The notes below the pieces were generated by a model. It was not told the DNA's origin. It did no database searches and was given only the letters and a program-made list of their open reading frames with translations. Source: Neorhizobium galegae bv. officinalis (lineage in GTDB: Bacteria; Pseudomonadota; Alphaproteobacteria; Rhizobiales; Rhizobiaceae). Taken from it: a stretch of DNA of 64,000 nucleotides. Where the stretch lies: NCBI GenBank assembly GCA_000985875.1, contig CCRI01000006.1, forward strand, positions 1-64,000, written 5' to 3'. Position numbers and translations under genes: made by a program. Shown here piece after piece: positions 1 to 7,490 of this stretch. Each line of letters opens with the position of its first letter. The stretch's first letter is position 1.

Positions 1-1
1 G

Positions 2-472
2 AAGCCCGCCGAGACGCCAAGGGCAACCCCTGCCGTACCGACAAGGCCTGTTCAATCCGCCGCACTGCCGCCGAAGCCCGTTTCTCCGGTCCGCCCGGCG
101 GAAAGCGCCAATGCGCGTGGCGAAGACCCGGTCGCCGCCGCAATCCGCGCCTCCGAGCGCAAGCCGGCGATGACGCCGCCCGCCAATATCCCCAACGCCG
201 CTTCCAATTCCGGTCGGCCCGCGGCCACGCCCGTCTCCCAGAAGCCGAACGCGCCCGGTCAACCGAACGCGGCTGGCCAGCCGAGCGATCTCGTGCTGCA
301 GATCCAGCGCGGCCTGTCGAACATCGCCTATGCGGATGTCGGGGTGGACGGTGTCGCCGGCGCCCAGACCAAGGCCGCCATCCGCCGCTTCCAGCGCCAC
401 TACCGCCTGCCGGAAACCGGCGAGCCCGACGAACTGGTGCTGAAGAAGCTGAAGTCGATCGGCGCACTGTAG
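2..472 (+). CDS. peptidoglycan-binding domain protein, 3' part only
   Basis: The reading frame is open from the window's left edge to a TAG at 470-472, so the gene starts outside the window. The visible N-terminal part is rich in Pro, Ala and Asn and looks like a disordered linker. The last ~65 residues form one PG_binding_1 repeat (a GVDGVAGAQTKAAIRRFQ-type core ending in KLKSIGAL), a fold that binds cell-wall peptidoglycan. The catalytic or anchoring part, if any, is not visible, so no enzymatic role can be given. An ATG at 170 is in frame but falls inside the linker and is unlikely to be the true start. Confidence 0.8.
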   Translation, partial: KPAETPRATPAVPTRPVQSAALPPKPVSPVRPAESANARGEDPVAAAIRASERKPAMTPPANIPNAASNSGRPAATPVSQKPNAPGQPNAAGQPSDLVLQIQRGLSNIAYADVGVDGVAGAQTKAAIRRFQRHYRLPETGEPDELVLKKLKSIGAL

Positions 473-531
473 GGCGACGCCGCTCCCAATCTCCTGAATT
501 TTCGATGTTTCCGGCGGCGAGAGCCCTTCGC

Positions 532-1398
532 TCAACGCATCGCCACCGCTTCCAACACCAGCCGCTTCAGCTCTTCGGCAGGTGGAGCAAGACGGTTTTC
601 GGCGACGTGCAGCGCAAGCTCGATCGCGCCGAGATCGGGCAGGCCTGCCTCCTTCGGATCGAGCGCGGTCAGCTGCGCCGGTTTGCCCTCGACGATCCGG
701 GGGGTAACGCCGAGCCCGGCGGTGACCGCTGCCCAGAGGCCGGCAAGGCTTGGGCTGGCGAACGCGTGCCGCCAGGCGATGCCGTTGCGATCGAGCGCGT
801 CGATCGCGGCCTTGCGGAAGGCGCAGGGCGGATCGAAGGCGACGATCGCAAGTGCGTCTCCCGGCATATGCCGGAAGCCATCCGGGCCGATCCAGGCGAT
901 TTCCCGCCGCGCGACGATCTCCGCCCGCGGGCTGGCGAGCGTGCCCCAGGTCAGCGCCACGTCGAGTTCGCCCTTGTCGATCGCCTGCATCATCGCGACA
1001 CCCCGGTCGACGCGCGCCTCGACCCGCACCTTCGGATGCGCCTTCGAAAAGCGGCCGAGTAGATGGGGTAGCCAGGTTTCGGCGAAATCCTGCGGCACGC
1101 CGATCCTTACCCAGCCTTCGAGCTTGCCGGCGCCTCGCACCGCCGCCCGTGCCTCGTCGTTGAGTTCAAGAATGCGTTTGGCATAACCGAGCAGGATTTC
1201 GCCCGCTTCGGTCAGCACAAGCCCGCGCCCCTGCTTCTGCAGCAGGGTTTCTCCCACCTGTTCTTCGAGCTTCTTCAATTGCAGGCTGATCGCCGAAGGC
1301 GAGCGGCCGAGCCGGTCGGCGGCCTTGGCGAAACTGCCGAGCTCCAGGCCGAGCGCGAAACTTCTCAACGTGTCGATATCGAGATTGATGGGCAGCAT
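532..1398 (-). CDS. LysR-family transcriptional regulator
   Basis: This 288-residue protein has the normal LysR length. Residues ~8-65 form the winged helix-turn-helix (LRSFALGLELGSFAKAADRL, then SPSAISLQLKKLE). The rest is the periplasmic-binding-like effector domain. It reads divergently from the tautomerase gene at 1506, and LysR proteins often control the divergent neighbour, so that gene is the first candidate target. The inducer cannot be read from the sequence. The start at 1398 has no clear ribosome binding site but gives the standard spacing to the helix-turn-helix. Confidence 0.9.
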   Translation of the reverse strand: MLPINLDIDTLRSFALGLELGSFAKAADRLGRSPSAISLQLKKLEEQVGETLLQKQGRGLVLTEAGEILLGYAKRILELNDEARAAVRGAGKLEGWVRIGVPQDFAETWLPHLLGRFSKAHPKVRVEARVDRGVAMMQAIDKGELDVALTWGTLASPRAEIVARREIAWIGPDGFRHMPGDALAIVAFDPPCAFRKAAIDALDRNGIAWRHAFASPSLAGLWAAVTAGLGVTPRIVEGKPAQLTALDPKEAGLPDLGAIELALHVAENRLAPPAEELKRLVLEAVAMR

Positions 1399-1505
1399 AA
1401 TCGTTGAGTTCTGTAAAAGGTTTCGTTTGAAACTTCGCGATTTTCAAAACGATTGTGCGGAGAGAAGATAGTGGCGTCAACAGAAAATCCGAAAAGGAGA
1501 ACGCA

Positions 1506-1898
1506 ATGCCCTTCGTTCATGTCATCATCGCCGGCAGAAGCATCGAGCCGGAAGCAAAGCGCCGGTTGCAGCAGGAAACCACGGTGCTGATGAACACGAT
1601 CATGCGCAAGCGCCGCGAGGTCACCGCGGTCCTGGTGGAGGAGGTCGATCTCTCCGGCTGGACGGTCGGTGGCGAACCGCTGGAGGTCGCCGCGCATGTG
1701 GAGGCCAATGTCACGCTCGGCACCAATACGGCCGAGGAGAAGAAGCGTTTCATCGAGGCGATGGACGCGCTTTTGAAGCAGAGCCTCGGCGGGATACCGC
1801 CCGCCACCTATGTCATCGTCCGCGAGGTCGAGGCCGACGCCTGGGGTTTCGGCGGGGTGACGCAGGAATACCGCCGTACAAATGCGATGACGGCGTGA
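1506..1898 (+). CDS. 4-oxalocrotonate tautomerase family enzyme
   Basis: The 130-residue protein starts Met-Pro-Phe-Val-His-Val. After Met removal this leaves Pro1, the catalytic base of the tautomerase superfamily. The start at 1506 is preceded by AAAAGGAGAACGCA, a strong ribosome binding site, which rejects an in-frame start 51 bases upstream. The chain is about twice as long as the 62-residue 4-OT monomers, so it is probably a longer tautomerase subtype. Substrate unknown. It is divergent from the LysR gene, which may regulate it. Family confidence is high and pathway confidence low. Confidence 0.85.
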   Translation: MPFVHVIIAGRSIEPEAKRRLQQETTVLMNTIMRKRREVTAVLVEEVDLSGWTVGGEPLEVAAHVEANVTLGTNTAEEKKRFIEAMDALLKQSLGGIPPATYVIVREVEADAWGFGGVTQEYRRTNAMTA

Positions 1899-1950
1899 TC
1901 CTGATCCCGGCGATCGGATGGCGCCCGGCAGTGCCGGGCGCATCTCCGCC

Positions 1951-2118
1951 TTAGAAAACGGCGAGATATTTCAGCAGCGAGATGATGCCGATGATGATGA
2001 TGATGATCTGCGCGATCTGTTTTGCGCGGCCATCGATCGGCAGGCGCGCGACGAGATAGAGAACCAGGACGATCACCAGGAAGGTGATCAGAATGCTGAT
2101 CAAGACGGAAGTAGCCAA
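1951..2118 (-). CDS. small membrane protein (55 aa, TTG start)
   Basis: A 55-residue frame ends at TAA (1951-1953). It starts with TTG at 2118, eight bases after AAAAGGAG. It has two hydrophobic helices (about residues 4-25 and 35-50) joined by a basic, polar loop (ARLPIDGRAKQ). The second helix has a run of six Ile encoded by repeated ATC. It resembles the short two-helix membrane proteins (Thivi_2564-like) common in Rhizobiales. The ATG frame nearby encodes a His-rich, unlikely peptide and is not the gene. Function unknown. Confidence 0.7.
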   Translation of the reverse strand: MATSVLISILITFLVIVLVLYLVARLPIDGRAKQIAQIIIIIIGIISLLKYLAVF

Positions 2119-2243
2119 GCCCCAAACTCCTTTTCATGACAGTGCCGTACGGCACTGATGTGTAGATATGGTGCATTGGAGGAAAGGAAAGGGCGCGGCA
2201 GCGCGATTTTCCGTTTCTTCTCAGGGACTTCCGTCAGCCGGGT

Positions 2244-2579
2244 TCAGGCTGTTTCGGCACCGAGTTCGAAAGCCCAGTGGATGAGGCGGTCCTTCAGCGT
2301 CCGGTCGCGCAGGTAGCCGGACAGTTCTTCGTCGATCTCTTCCAGCCGCTCCAGCACGAAATCCTCCGCCCGGTTGGCGTTCCAGGCTGCCTGCAGGCTC
2401 CGGCTCACATGGCTGCCGTGCTGAAGCGTGAACCACACGCGGTTCTGGATCTTGTCGAGGTCGCCCGCCCGCCCGACCCATGTCTGGCCGGTCGGAGCCA
2501 GCCGGACGATATAGATGCCGGCCGGGGCCTTCCGTTCCTTGTAGGCGGAGATCGCCGCTTTCCTGTCGATGGTGTTCAT
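2244..2579 (-). CDS. GIY-YIG nuclease-like protein
   Basis: The 111-residue protein begins MNTIDRKAAISAYKERK. Residues ~20-45 carry AGIYIVRLAPTGQTWVGRA, which fits the GIY...WVG core of GIY-YIG domains, followed by helices and a C-terminal Trp-rich segment. GIY-YIG domains are usually metal-dependent endonucleases, but rhizobia have many small solo copies of unknown role and the catalytic set cannot be confirmed by eye. The start at 2579 follows AAGGCAAGGAC. A longer frame reaching 2831 would run through the promoter repeats and the neighbouring DUF1491 gene, so it was rejected. Confidence 0.75.
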   Translation of the reverse strand: MNTIDRKAAISAYKERKAPAGIYIVRLAPTGQTWVGRAGDLDKIQNRVWFTLQHGSHVSRSLQAAWNANRAEDFVLERLEEIDEELSGYLRDRTLKDRLIHWAFELGAETA

Positions 2580-2628
2580 GTCCTTGCCTTCTTTGATGGA
2601 GGTTTGGGGTGGAGGCTCGGCTAATATC

Positions 2629-2666
2629 ATCCGGGTAATATTATGGCAATGATTATATCCGGGTAA
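2629..2666. promoter_or_regulatory. two direct repeats in a divergent promoter region
   Basis: The 10-mer ATCCGGGTAA occurs at 2629-2638 and again at 2657-2666, a 28-base period, with AT-rich flanks (ATATCAT / GATTAT upstream, TATTAT / AATTGT downstream). The pair lies in the 139-base gap between the divergent GIY-YIG and DUF1491 genes. Spaced direct repeats like this are typical of regulator binding sites. No regulator is identified. Confidence 0.45.
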
Positions 2667-2718
2667 AATTGTCGCGAGGCAGGTTTGCGCCCGGTCACGA
2701 AGCACCGTATGAGGGGCC

Positions 2719-3060
2719 ATGCGCCTGAAATCCGAAATCGTCGTCTCAGCCATGATCCGCCGCGTCTTCGGGCTCGGCGGTTTTGCCGCCGTCGAAAAGA
2801 AGGGTGCGGAGGCGGCCGGCGCGATCTTCATCCGCCAGCGGTTTCGCGACGGGCTGGAAACGCTCTACGCGCCGGCCCCGCAGAACTTCTTCGGCGAGGA
2901 CGATGGCGGGCGCAAATTCGAGGTGAGGGCGCAACGCGCCGAGCCGGAAGCCATCCGCGAGATGCTGTCGCGCGAAATGCGCTTCGATCCGGATCTCTGG
3001 CTGCTGGAACTGGAGATCGACGACGTCGCCGATCTCTTCGAAGTGGTGAAGCCCGGCTAG
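2719..3060 (+). CDS. DUF1491 family protein
   Basis: The 113-residue protein begins MRLKSEIVVSAMIRRV, then has GGFAAVEKKGAEAAGAIFI and a LYAPAPQNFF segment. This is the pattern of the DUF1491 family of short alphaproteobacterial proteins. No catalytic residues or membrane segments are seen. It is divergent from the GIY-YIG gene and ends four bases before the convergent DUF2336 gene. The function of the family is unknown. Confidence 0.85.
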   Translation: MRLKSEIVVSAMIRRVFGLGGFAAVEKKGAEAAGAIFIRQRFRDGLETLYAPAPQNFFGEDDGGRKFEVRAQRAEPEAIREMLSREMRFDPDLWLLELEIDDVADLFEVVKPG

Positions 3061-3064
3061 GCTT

Positions 3065-4042
3065 CTATCGCACCCGGTAGAGGCCGTTGAGCGGCTTGCG
3101 GGCGCTGGCGGTGGTGCGGATCACCCGCGGCTGGCGGCTGTCCTCCGCGCGGTTGTCGGCGAACATCGGCTGATGCTGCTGTTCCGGGTAGGTGTAGCTG
3201 TCGGCGCGGCGCCAGGCCTCGACGCGTTTACCGCATTCGTCCTCGTCGAGCGCGTCCCAGAGCGCGGCGGCGCGTGTCACGCCGTCCTGTTCCGCACCCA
3301 GATGGTCGTAGAGCCGCTGCAGGATGAACAGCGCATCCTCCATTTCCATCGCCAGGCCCTTCAGCGTCGCCGCGAGCTGCTGGCCGGAAATGTCGAGCAT
3401 GATCCGCTCCGAAAGCCAATGGCTGGCGGAAAGCGTGTCGGCAAGCACGGTCGCGAACAGCCCGGTCTCGCGGTTGCGCGCGAAGCGGACGAGCAGCGCC
3501 TCCTGGATCGGTGAAAGGTTGCGCAAGCCCAGCCGGTCGGTGGCGGGCCGGTCGACATGGCCGGCAAGCGCCTTGATGCGGTTGCGCAGGAGTTCGTCGC
3601 GCATGTTGCGCTCGGCCTCGTCCACCATTTCCGGCGTCGGCCGCAGCGGCAGGAGCCCGTCGAGGTTTCGGGGCGCATCGCTGCGCTTGGTGCGGTCGTG
3701 GCGCAGCCCGACCAGTGCGTCGATCACCGTCGGCGACAGCGCCTCGCGGCGCACGATGGCGCGGGCATGCGCTTCCCCTTGCGTGCGGGCAATCGCAATC
3801 AGCGCATCGTCGGAAAGGCAGGTCGAGGAGATGAGGAAAGGGGCTGCCACCGCGATCGGCTGGCTGGCGATGAAGAAAGCGACCGCCGGCGGCACGGTCT
3901 TGCATTGCGAGAGCGCTGCGACCGCGTCGCGGCGGGCCTCCTCGGACGAAGCGGAAAACAGGGGGGCGAAGAGCTCGGCGAACTGTCGAAGTTCCGACCG
4001 CGAAGGGTACGGAAGACTTTCGAAGCTCGTCACGGTGGCCAT
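3065..4042 (-). CDS. DUF2336 domain protein
   Basis: The protein (~325 residues) is largely helical and matches the DUF2336 pattern of alphaproteobacteria: an N-terminal FESLPYPSRSELRQFAELF block, then alpha repeats such as VPPAVAFFIASQPIAVAAPF. Some DUF2336 proteins in Caulobacter and rhizobia relate to surface or stress processes, but nothing here fixes a role. The start is uncertain: MATVTSFE at 4042 follows AAAAAGGATG, while an in-frame ATG at 4066 adds MRKKDVVL. A still longer frame to 4132 looks non-coding at its start. Confidence 0.8.
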   Translation of the reverse strand: MATVTSFESLPYPSRSELRQFAELFAPLFSASSEEARRDAVAALSQCKTVPPAVAFFIASQPIAVAAPFLISSTCLSDDALIAIARTQGEAHARAIVRREALSPTVIDALVGLRHDRTKRSDAPRNLDGLLPLRPTPEMVDEAERNMRDELLRNRIKALAGHVDRPATDRLGLRNLSPIQEALLVRFARNRETGLFATVLADTLSASHWLSERIMLDISGQQLAATLKGLAMEMEDALFILQRLYDHLGAEQDGVTRAAALWDALDEDECGKRVEAWRRADSYTYPEQQHQPMFADNRAEDSRQPRVIRTTASARKPLNGLYRVR

Positions 4043-4066
4043 CAGCACCACATCCTTTTTACGCAT

Positions 4067-4758
4067 GGCCTGGGGCCTTTCAAGGTCTCGAAACTCATTC
4101 GTCACTGGCAAACTCGCAATCACGCAAAACAATCCGGAGTGCCGAACGCCGATCAGGTGTGCCGGAAAGCTCGCCTGGCGTTCTCATCGTACCTTGCCTG
4201 GGAAACTCCCGGTGGCGGGCCGTCCGCTCACGCAGCTGTCAGAACATCTGCACGATGGGGTCGCCTTGGTTTAACCGGATGCTAACTCTTGGAGGGTTAA
4301 CGGTCTGTGAAAATGGTTCGTTTCGATACGCCGGTAATTTCTTGCAGTCCCGCTGTTTTAGCCAGGAAATTGCAGGTCCGATCGACGCTTGTAAAGGCTG
4401 TGAACCAAACCGGGGCTTCTGCGTTTTGGGGTCGGACAACAGACATGCACCGGTAGCAAGTCCTATATTAGCAGTAATACATTGTTAACGGTGGTCTGGC
4501 TGAATCCAGGGGTAACCGGCGTGTATTTGCCGGGTTTCAGATGCCGGATGGCCCCGCGTCCCTGGGACCTTCCCGATAACGGCCGGTTCAGGCGGAACCG
4601 GCCGTTTATGTCGAAATGTCGTTGCGCTTTCGAACAAGGCGCACAGGCGAGAAAGGCGCGGATGCCCGGATTGTTTCGGGAAGCGTCAGGCCCTTTGGGA
4701 GGGCAGGGTGAGATCGGTCCGTCTTCATCCGTCTCGAATTCCGTAAACGGAGACGAGC
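4067..4758. other. long intergenic region (~690 bases)
   Basis: No convincing gene was found here; all short frames lack protein-like composition. It holds a TTAA-N7-CTAA motif at 4271-4285 (the layout of a CtrA half-site pair), an AT-rich stretch around 4460-4490 (TATATTAGCAGTAATACATTG) that could hold a promoter, and a strong hairpin at 4578-4606. A small RNA between ~4490 and 4606 is possible but not demonstrated. Confidence 0.4.
4578..4606. terminator. perfect 12-bp hairpin, terminator-like
   Basis: Arms AACGGCCGGTTC (4578-4589) and GAACCGGCCGTT (4595-4606) pair perfectly around the 5-base loop AGGCG. On the plus strand only a short TTTAT follows, so the U tract is weak. It could end a plus-strand transcript from the long intergenic region or be a repeat-type palindrome. 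Confidence 0.45.
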
Positions 4759-4935
4759 ATGGCAGAGATCGTAGTATTGAACAGATGGCGTAGCGACAAT
4801 CAGCGCCGGCCGCAGATCAGGATCGGCGAAAGCGAGAACGCCGGACAGCTTCTGCTGTTCACCGGCGTGCGGTACGAACGTTTCGAAGACCTGGGCGACC
4901 GCAAGGCTGAGAACCACGCGGTGCGTGCCGAATAG
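4759..4935 (+). CDS. small hypothetical protein (58 aa)
   Basis: A 58-residue frame, MAEIVVLNRWRSDNQRRPQI onward, contains GQLLLFTGVRYERFED and ends ENHAVRAE. GGAG lies 10 bases before the ATG. The composition is mixed and charged, as in a real small protein, and the layout (short beta strands with a Tyr/Phe-rich middle) resembles short conserved rhizobial proteins. There is no membrane segment and no known motif. It precedes the 3' end of the convergent DUF1254 gene. Function unknown. Confidence 0.6.
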   Translation: MAEIVVLNRWRSDNQRRPQIRIGESENAGQLLLFTGVRYERFEDLGDRKAENHAVRAE

Positions 4936-4950
4936 TGTAAAAAACGGAGA

Positions 4951-5637
4951 TCAGAACCGGCTTCGGGAGCGCCATTCGAAGGGTGCGCAGGTAGCCTGGT
5001 TCAGGAATTGCGACACGATACCCGCAAAGCTTGGTTGCGGGACGAGACTTCTTAAGGCCACATACCCCTCCTCCTCCCGTGCTTCCACCAGGATCGACTG
5101 CGAAACCGCCTGCGGCAGCGCCTTGCGCAATGCCGTCAGCTGCACAGGCGACGCGATCACCACATCCAGCACGCCACCGGCCGACGTCCGGTCATTGATG
5201 CTGAACACCTCGTTCGACGACTGGTCGTAGACGCCGAGCGACCAGAAGGGCACGCCGCCATTGGCGGCCGTCAGCCTCACCGGTCCCTCCGAGATATCGA
5301 AGGCGCAGACCGCCGCCTCGACGAACGGATCGTCCTTGGAAAGCCCGGCGCGGTCCGGCTTTTCTCCCAGCCGGTAGAAACGGTAGATCTCGCCTTCCGC
5401 CAGCACCCGCGTATAGGCGTCGCGCTCGCTGAAATCGGGCAGCGCCAGCACGATGATCAGGTGCAGCAGCGCCGCACCGACGAGGCCGGTGATCACCGCC
5501 ATCAGAACCTTCAGCGCGAAACCCCGTTTTTCGGCCTTCCGGGACGCGAAATCCCTGGACCCCAAAGCTCTGATGCCCAGGCTTCTGAACCGCAGACGTC
5601 TAAATCTCGGACTTCCGAACCCAAGGCTTCTAGACAT
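4951..5637 (-). CDS. DUF1254 domain membrane-anchored protein
   Basis: The 228-residue protein has one membrane helix (residues ~44-67, MAVITGLVGAALLHLIIVLA) followed by a DUF1254-like extracytoplasmic domain (FWSLGVYDQSSNEVFSINDR). Its start overlaps the end of the DUF1214 gene by 8 bases, so the two are translationally coupled. DUF1254 and DUF1214 domains are commonly found together, and here they are split between neighbouring genes. The first ~40 residues are an odd Arg/Ser/Leu/Phe-rich repetitive segment (SRSLGFGSPRFRRLRFRSL), so a start nearer residue 45 is possible. Role unknown, probably at the cell envelope. Confidence 0.8.
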   Translation of the reverse strand: MSRSLGFGSPRFRRLRFRSLGIRALGSRDFASRKAEKRGFALKVLMAVITGLVGAALLHLIIVLALPDFSERDAYTRVLAEGEIYRFYRLGEKPDRAGLSKDDPFVEAAVCAFDISEGPVRLTAANGGVPFWSLGVYDQSSNEVFSINDRTSAGGVLDVVIASPVQLTALRKALPQAVSQSILVEAREEEGYVALRSLVPQPSFAGIVSQFLNQATCAPFEWRSRSRF

Positions 5638-6331
5638 TGCCGCACCCGGTCTTCTCGATGCGCGGCATGGTAAGGTCGATCAGCCCGGAACTACCGGCCG
5701 TCGGCGTGTCGAACAGCGTCAGCGTCAGGCGGAACACGCCGGGCGCCGAGACCGCCAGCCAGTTGCCGGGCTTGGCGGTTGCGGAAATCGCGATGTCGAA
5801 ACCGCCGTCGCTGCCGCTGTTGCGCAGCACGATGCGGGAATTGAGCGCGGTCGGCAGGTCCGACTGCGCCGAGGGCGGGGCGGCCCCGGGGGCTGCGGCA
5901 AACAGCGTCCAGAAACGGGCCGGCGGCGTGTGGCCGGTGAGGCGATAGGAGCAGTTTCCGGTCAGCCGCTCCCCGGCCTGGTCGGTCGAAGCGATGAAGG
6001 TGAGGCCCTCGGCGCTTGCGTAGATGAGCTTGCCGGCACTGGCCCGGTGCGATTTCGCATAAGGATCCGCCTGCGCGGTCTGCGCATCGGGAAAGGCTTC
6101 CCACGAGCCGAGCTTGATCGCACCGAACCCGATCGTGGCATCCAGTGCCGCGAGCGTGGACCATATACCGCCGCCGAAGGCGATGGTGAGCGCGATCGCT
6201 ATGAGGAAGGGAACACGGAACACGGGTTTGCTTTGGCCCTCGGACAGCTGTGCCAGAGGGTTAGCATTGATTCTGGTGCGAAGGAATGGGCCTGCCGGCG
6301 AAACCCTGGCCCGTTGCGCGCTATAACGCAT
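5630..6331 (-). CDS. DUF1214 domain membrane-anchored protein
   Basis: The 233-residue protein has a single membrane helix (about residues 40-60, FRVPFLIAIALTIAFGGGIW) and an extracytoplasmic DUF1214-type domain with NSRIVLRNSGSDGGFDIAIS and KPGNWLAVSAPGVFRLTLTL. That C-terminal pattern, a Trp-containing loop before Phe-Arg-Leu-Thr-Leu, is characteristic of the family. It overlaps the downstream DUF1254 gene by 8 bases. The ATG at 6331 lies inside a 21-base palindrome that also faces the divergent higA-like gene, so the true start may lie further inside and transcription may be shared with or repressed by that site. Confidence 0.8.
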   Translation of the reverse strand: MRYSAQRARVSPAGPFLRTRINANPLAQLSEGQSKPVFRVPFLIAIALTIAFGGGIWSTLAALDATIGFGAIKLGSWEAFPDAQTAQADPYAKSHRASAGKLIYASAEGLTFIASTDQAGERLTGNCSYRLTGHTPPARFWTLFAAAPGAAPPSAQSDLPTALNSRIVLRNSGSDGGFDIAISATAKPGNWLAVSAPGVFRLTLTLFDTPTAGSSGLIDLTMPRIEKTGCGNV

Positions 6332-6341
6332 TGCGTCATAG
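6321..6341. promoter_or_regulatory. 21-bp near-perfect palindrome, likely HigA-type operator
   Basis: CTATAACGCA at 6321-6330 mirrors TGCGTCATAG at 6332-6341, with one mismatched pair and a central T. It lies 26 bases upstream of the higA-like start and covers the annotated start of the divergent DUF1214 gene. Antitoxins of this family usually repress their own promoter through a palindrome, so autoregulation is the natural reading (inference). Confidence 0.6.
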
Positions 6342-6366
6342 TCTCTACATGATCAGGGATTTTACC

Positions 6367-6666
6367 ATGGTTGAGACCGAATGGCTCCCGAACCCGCATC
6401 CGGGAGAAATCCTGCTGGAGGATTTCCTGAAACCCATGGAGCTCAGCCAGAACGGACTGGCGCGTGCCATCGGCGTGCCGCCGCGCCGGATCAACGAGAT
6501 CGTGCTCGCCAAGCGGTCGATCTCCGCCGATACCGATCTCAGGCTGGCTCGTTATTTCGGCATGTCCGAGGGCTTTTTCCTCGGTCTCCAGGCGGATTAC
6601 GACCTGATGCAGCGACGCCGCGAACTGGGTGACGCCTTGAACAGCATCGAGCCGCGCGCAGCCTGA
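6367..6666 (+). CDS. HigA-family antitoxin-like DNA-binding protein, orphan
   Basis: The 99-residue protein begins MVETEWLPNPHPGEILLEDF. PHPGEIL...EFL-type residues followed by a helix-turn-helix (LSQNGLARAIGVPPRRINEI) are the signature of HigA/VapI antitoxins. The start at 6367 is supported by AGGGA seven bases upstream; the in-frame ATG at 6349 has no such site. HigA genes normally follow a higB toxin, but only 25 bases separate the operator palindrome from this start, so no toxin is encoded. It is either an orphan repressor or the remnant of a higBA module. It probably binds the adjacent palindrome. Confidence 0.85.
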   Translation: MVETEWLPNPHPGEILLEDFLKPMELSQNGLARAIGVPPRRINEIVLAKRSISADTDLRLARYFGMSEGFFLGLQADYDLMQRRRELGDALNSIEPRAA

Positions 6667-7010
6667 TCCCTCAAGGCCGGCACTGATTCACTTGAGGAAT
6701 GGTAAGCTGTGTCTTTCCGGCACGCTCGCCTCATGGCTTCCGGCGTGGAGCGAATCGCTCCCCGCGTATCCTCGGAGAATCGCCGGCCGCCCTTCCTCCC
6801 AGCCCCGCCGGATCGACGGCGAGAGGTCCGCTGCCTGTGCCGGGATCGGTCATCGAAGGCCTTTGCGTGCCATTCCCACACAGGGCCGATCTTGGGGTTA
6901 ACTCTTTGATAAGACTGTTTCGAGCGGTTCCTGTGACTAAAAATCGCCCATGCCTTGCCCGGTTCATTCCTTGATTACCGTGTCTGCGACGACGTTCCGG
7001 AGCAGAGACG
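6667..7010. other. intergenic region (~340 bases)
   Basis: No gene is supported; the short frames here look random. Just after the higA-like stop is a CCCTCAAG ... CTTGAGG inverted repeat (about 6668-6696, 7-bp arms, 15-base spacer) that may act as a weak terminator. The right part holds a run of T/A-rich sequence that probably carries the promoter of the gene at 7011. Confidence 0.35.
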
Positions 7011-7490
7011 ATGAGAACATGGATGATGGCAACCGGTGCATTGATAGCCGTGGCTGCGGGATTTTCGGGGGCCTATTACCGCCTGAAACCGGCGCCGGGG
7101 CCTTCGACCCCGAAGGACATTTCCCTCGACTTCATGACGCTGACCGAAAGCCAGCCGACGGAGGCGCGCCGCGCCATCGTCGATGGTATCGAGATCTGCC
7201 TTCCGCAGCCGGCGCGGGAAGGCTGGACGAGCCCGCCGGTCAAGAACCTCGCGGTCGACAGCTATATCCGCTTTTTCGAGCTGATGGGGCAGGAGGTGGG
7301 GCAGGCCGAACGCAGCGCCGAATTCCGTGCCTGGCTTTCGCATTCAGGCGCCGGCCTGTCGGAGCGGGACCGGATCGCCTTCGGCAAGCTGACTGAGGGC
7401 GGCCTGCACGAAGGGGTGACCGCGCTCTGCATCGCCGCGACCGTGCGCGGCAAACTCGGAAGCCATGGGTTCAGGGGTTTCTGGAACTGA
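7011..7490 (+). CDS. hypothetical secreted or membrane-anchored protein
   Basis: The 159-residue protein has an N-terminal hydrophobic segment (residues ~3-20, TWMMATGALIAVAAGFSGAY) that looks like a signal anchor, then a polar domain with two Cys (ICLPQP and ALCIAAT). The ATG at 7011 follows AGCAGAGACG. No family is recognised. Its 3' end overlaps the convergent penicillin-binding protein gene by 20 bases, so the two transcripts are antisense to each other at their ends. Confidence 0.65.
   Translation: MRTWMMATGALIAVAAGFSGAYYRLKPAPGPSTPKDISLDFMTLTESQPTEARRAIVDGIEICLPQPAREGWTSPPVKNLAVDSYIRFFELMGQEVGQAERSAEFRAWLSHSGAGLSERDRIAFGKLTEGGLHEGVTALCIAATVRGKLGSHGFRGFWN

Noticed and set aside
1808..2176. 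122-residue frame with a poly-His run
   Set aside because: The His run comes from the ATC/GAT repeat read in the wrong phase; the adjacent frame gives a better two-helix membrane protein with a proper ribosome binding site.
6692..6974. Small genes in the 6667-7010 gap
   Set aside because: Several overlapping frames without ribosome binding sites and with random composition.
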